Shown: positions 63,085 through 64,000 of the stretch, piece after piece | Numbering within the stretch: the first letter of the stretch is position 1 | How the letters are laid out: every line of letters starts with the position of its first letter | Source: Flavobacteriales bacterium UBA6057 | GTDB taxonomy: Bacteria; Bacteroidota; Bacteroidia; Flavobacteriales_G; Salibacteraceae | Direction: 5' to 3' | Length of the DNA: 64,000 nt | Assembly (NCBI GenBank): GCA_002428995.1 | Contig: DIYJ01000011.1 | Span: 248,001-312,000, forward strand | Notes under the pieces: model-generated | What the model was told of the DNA's origin: nothing | Databases searched by the model: none | Seen by the model: only the letters and a program-made list of their open reading frames with translations | Program-made: the position numbers and the translations under genes

Positions 63085-64000
63085 ATGAAGACGACCCTTT
63101 TGATCATGGCTGCAGTACTGATTGCAGCTTTCACGAATGCCCAGGACAGCCGAGTCTTAATGTCCATCGCCAACGAAGATGTGAGCGTAGATGAGTTCCT
63201 GGCGATCTACAATAAAAACAACACCAATAATGTGGTGGACAAGAAGTCCATGGAAGAGTACCTGGATCTGTTCATCAACTTCAAGCTGAAAGTGGCTGAA
63301 GCACAGTCCTTGGGAATGGATACAGCTCGAAAGTTTCAGGGTGAGCTGGCTGGTTACAGACGGCAGTTGGCCAATCCATATTTGGTAGACCGTGAGACCA
63401 CGGACAAGTTGGTGCGTGAAGCTTATGATCGCATGACCCAGGACGTTGAAGCGTATCACATCCTTGTAAGATTGGATGAAGATGCTTCTCCAGCCGACAC
63501 GCTCAAGGCTTACAACCTCATCAAGGCTTATCGTAAGACCATCAAAACTCCGGAGGATTTCAAAAAACTCGCGGGCGAGAAGTCAGAAGATCCATCTGCG
63601 AAGGAAAACCAGGGATACCTCGGATACTTTACAGCTTTCAAGATGGTGTATCCATTTGAGAATGCCGCTTACACTACGAAGGTTGGAGAGATCTCTCAGC
63701 CCGCTCGTACACGGTTTGGTTATCACCTCATCCTGGTGCAAGACAAGCGTCCTGCCCGAGGGGAGATTCGCGCTGCCCACATCATGGTGAAAGCGACTGA
63801 TAAAAACACGGAGGAAGAGCGAGCAGCTGCCAAGGCTAAGGCGTTTGAAATTTACGAGCGCCTGAAGAAGGGCGAAGAATTCGAAATGTTGGCCAAGGAA
63901 TACTCCGAGGATGAAGGCACCGCTAACAAGGGTGGTATGCTGCCTTGGTTTGGCACCGGCCGCATGGTCGAGAGCTTTGAGGATGCCGCGTTTAGTATCA
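63085..64000 (+). CDS. Periplasmic parvulin-type peptidyl-prolyl isomerase (partial)
   Basis: The 5' part of a SurA/PpiD-like chaperone; the frame is open for 305 codons and runs off the window. Signal peptide MKTTLLIMAAVLIAAFTNA, an N-terminal helical chaperone region (about 20-125, with EEYLDLFINFKLKVAEAQSLG), a first PpiC domain (about 127-225, AYHILVRL to FGYHLILVQDKRP) and the start of a second (EIRAAHIMVKAT to LPWFGTGRMVESFEDAAF). It should help outer-membrane proteins to fold. ATG at 63085; a GTG at 63076 is in frame. It probably shares the guaB transcript. Confidence 0.9.
   Translation, partial: MKTTLLIMAAVLIAAFTNAQDSRVLMSIANEDVSVDEFLAIYNKNNTNNVVDKKSMEEYLDLFINFKLKVAEAQSLGMDTARKFQGELAGYRRQLANPYLVDRETTDKLVREAYDRMTQDVEAYHILVRLDEDASPADTLKAYNLIKAYRKTIKTPEDFKKLAGEKSEDPSAKENQGYLGYFTAFKMVYPFENAAYTTKVGEISQPARTRFGYHLILVQDKRPARGEIRAAHIMVKATDKNTEEERAAAKAKAFEIYERLKKGEEFEMLAKEYSEDEGTANKGGMLPWFGTGRMVESFEDAAFSI

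Noticed and set aside
1..64000. tRNA, rRNA, CRISPR arrays, insertion sequences, phage or defence genes
   Set aside because: Gaps between genes are short and none shows a cloverleaf, spaced direct repeats, transposase or terminal inverted repeats that I could recognise by eye.

Overview
The window looks like the chromosome of a Bacteroidota bacterium, most likely in the Flavobacteriales. Evidence: type IX secretion (T9SS) C-terminal sorting domains, an exosortase of the flavobacterial XrtF type with its partner protein, DUF6089 outer-membrane proteins, an OstA-like/purA/Fur/SpoT gene order, and repeated intergenic TAnnTTTG promoter elements. I assign no species. Genes are packed tightly: many start in ATGA, GTGA or TTGA stop/start overlaps, and TTG or GTG starts are frequent.

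Layout. (1) 1-8.7 kb, mostly minus strand: a housekeeping run glyA, fahA, spoT, fur, purA, OstA-like, meeting a small conserved plus-strand gene in an 89-nt tail overlap. (2) 8.7-10.2 kb, plus strand: a DUF5819-like membrane protein and an HTTM-like membrane protein. (3) 10.2-14.5 kb, minus strand: a four-gene unit of a large T9SS cargo protein, a 71-residue protein with a PIDGG C-terminal sorting-like signal, exosortase XrtF and the XrtF-associated protein. (4) 14.6-56.7 kb: a roughly 42-kb surface-polysaccharide locus. It holds a Wzc-type tyrosine kinase/co-polymerase, an ABC exporter (Wzm/Wzt), many glycosyltransferases, two sulfotransferases, two asparagine-synthase-type amidotransferases, two sugar aminotransferases, two nucleotide-sugar epimerases, WecB, several acyl- or acetyltransferases, methyltransferases, three large membrane proteins of probable GT-C type, and one O-antigen ligase/polymerase. 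(5) 56.7-61.5 kb: two related DUF6089 outer-membrane proteins with an unrecognised secreted protein between them, then a type-B T9SS protein. (6) 61.6-64 kb: guaB and the start of a periplasmic parvulin peptidyl-prolyl isomerase that runs off the window.

How the genes fit together. The sugar genes suggest a glycan rich in amino sugars, decorated by sulfate, amide, methyl and acyl groups. The export side has Wzm/Wzt and a WaaL/Wzy-family protein but no visible Wzx flippase, initiating phosphoglycosyltransferase or outer-membrane Wza channel. This fits export by the ABC route followed by ligation, although Wzc usually belongs to the Wzx/Wzy route. T9SS type-A cargo, an exosortase and a glycan locus lie side by side, which raises the possibility that they serve one cell-surface display system. 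No tRNA, rRNA, CRISPR array, insertion sequence or phage gene was recognised.
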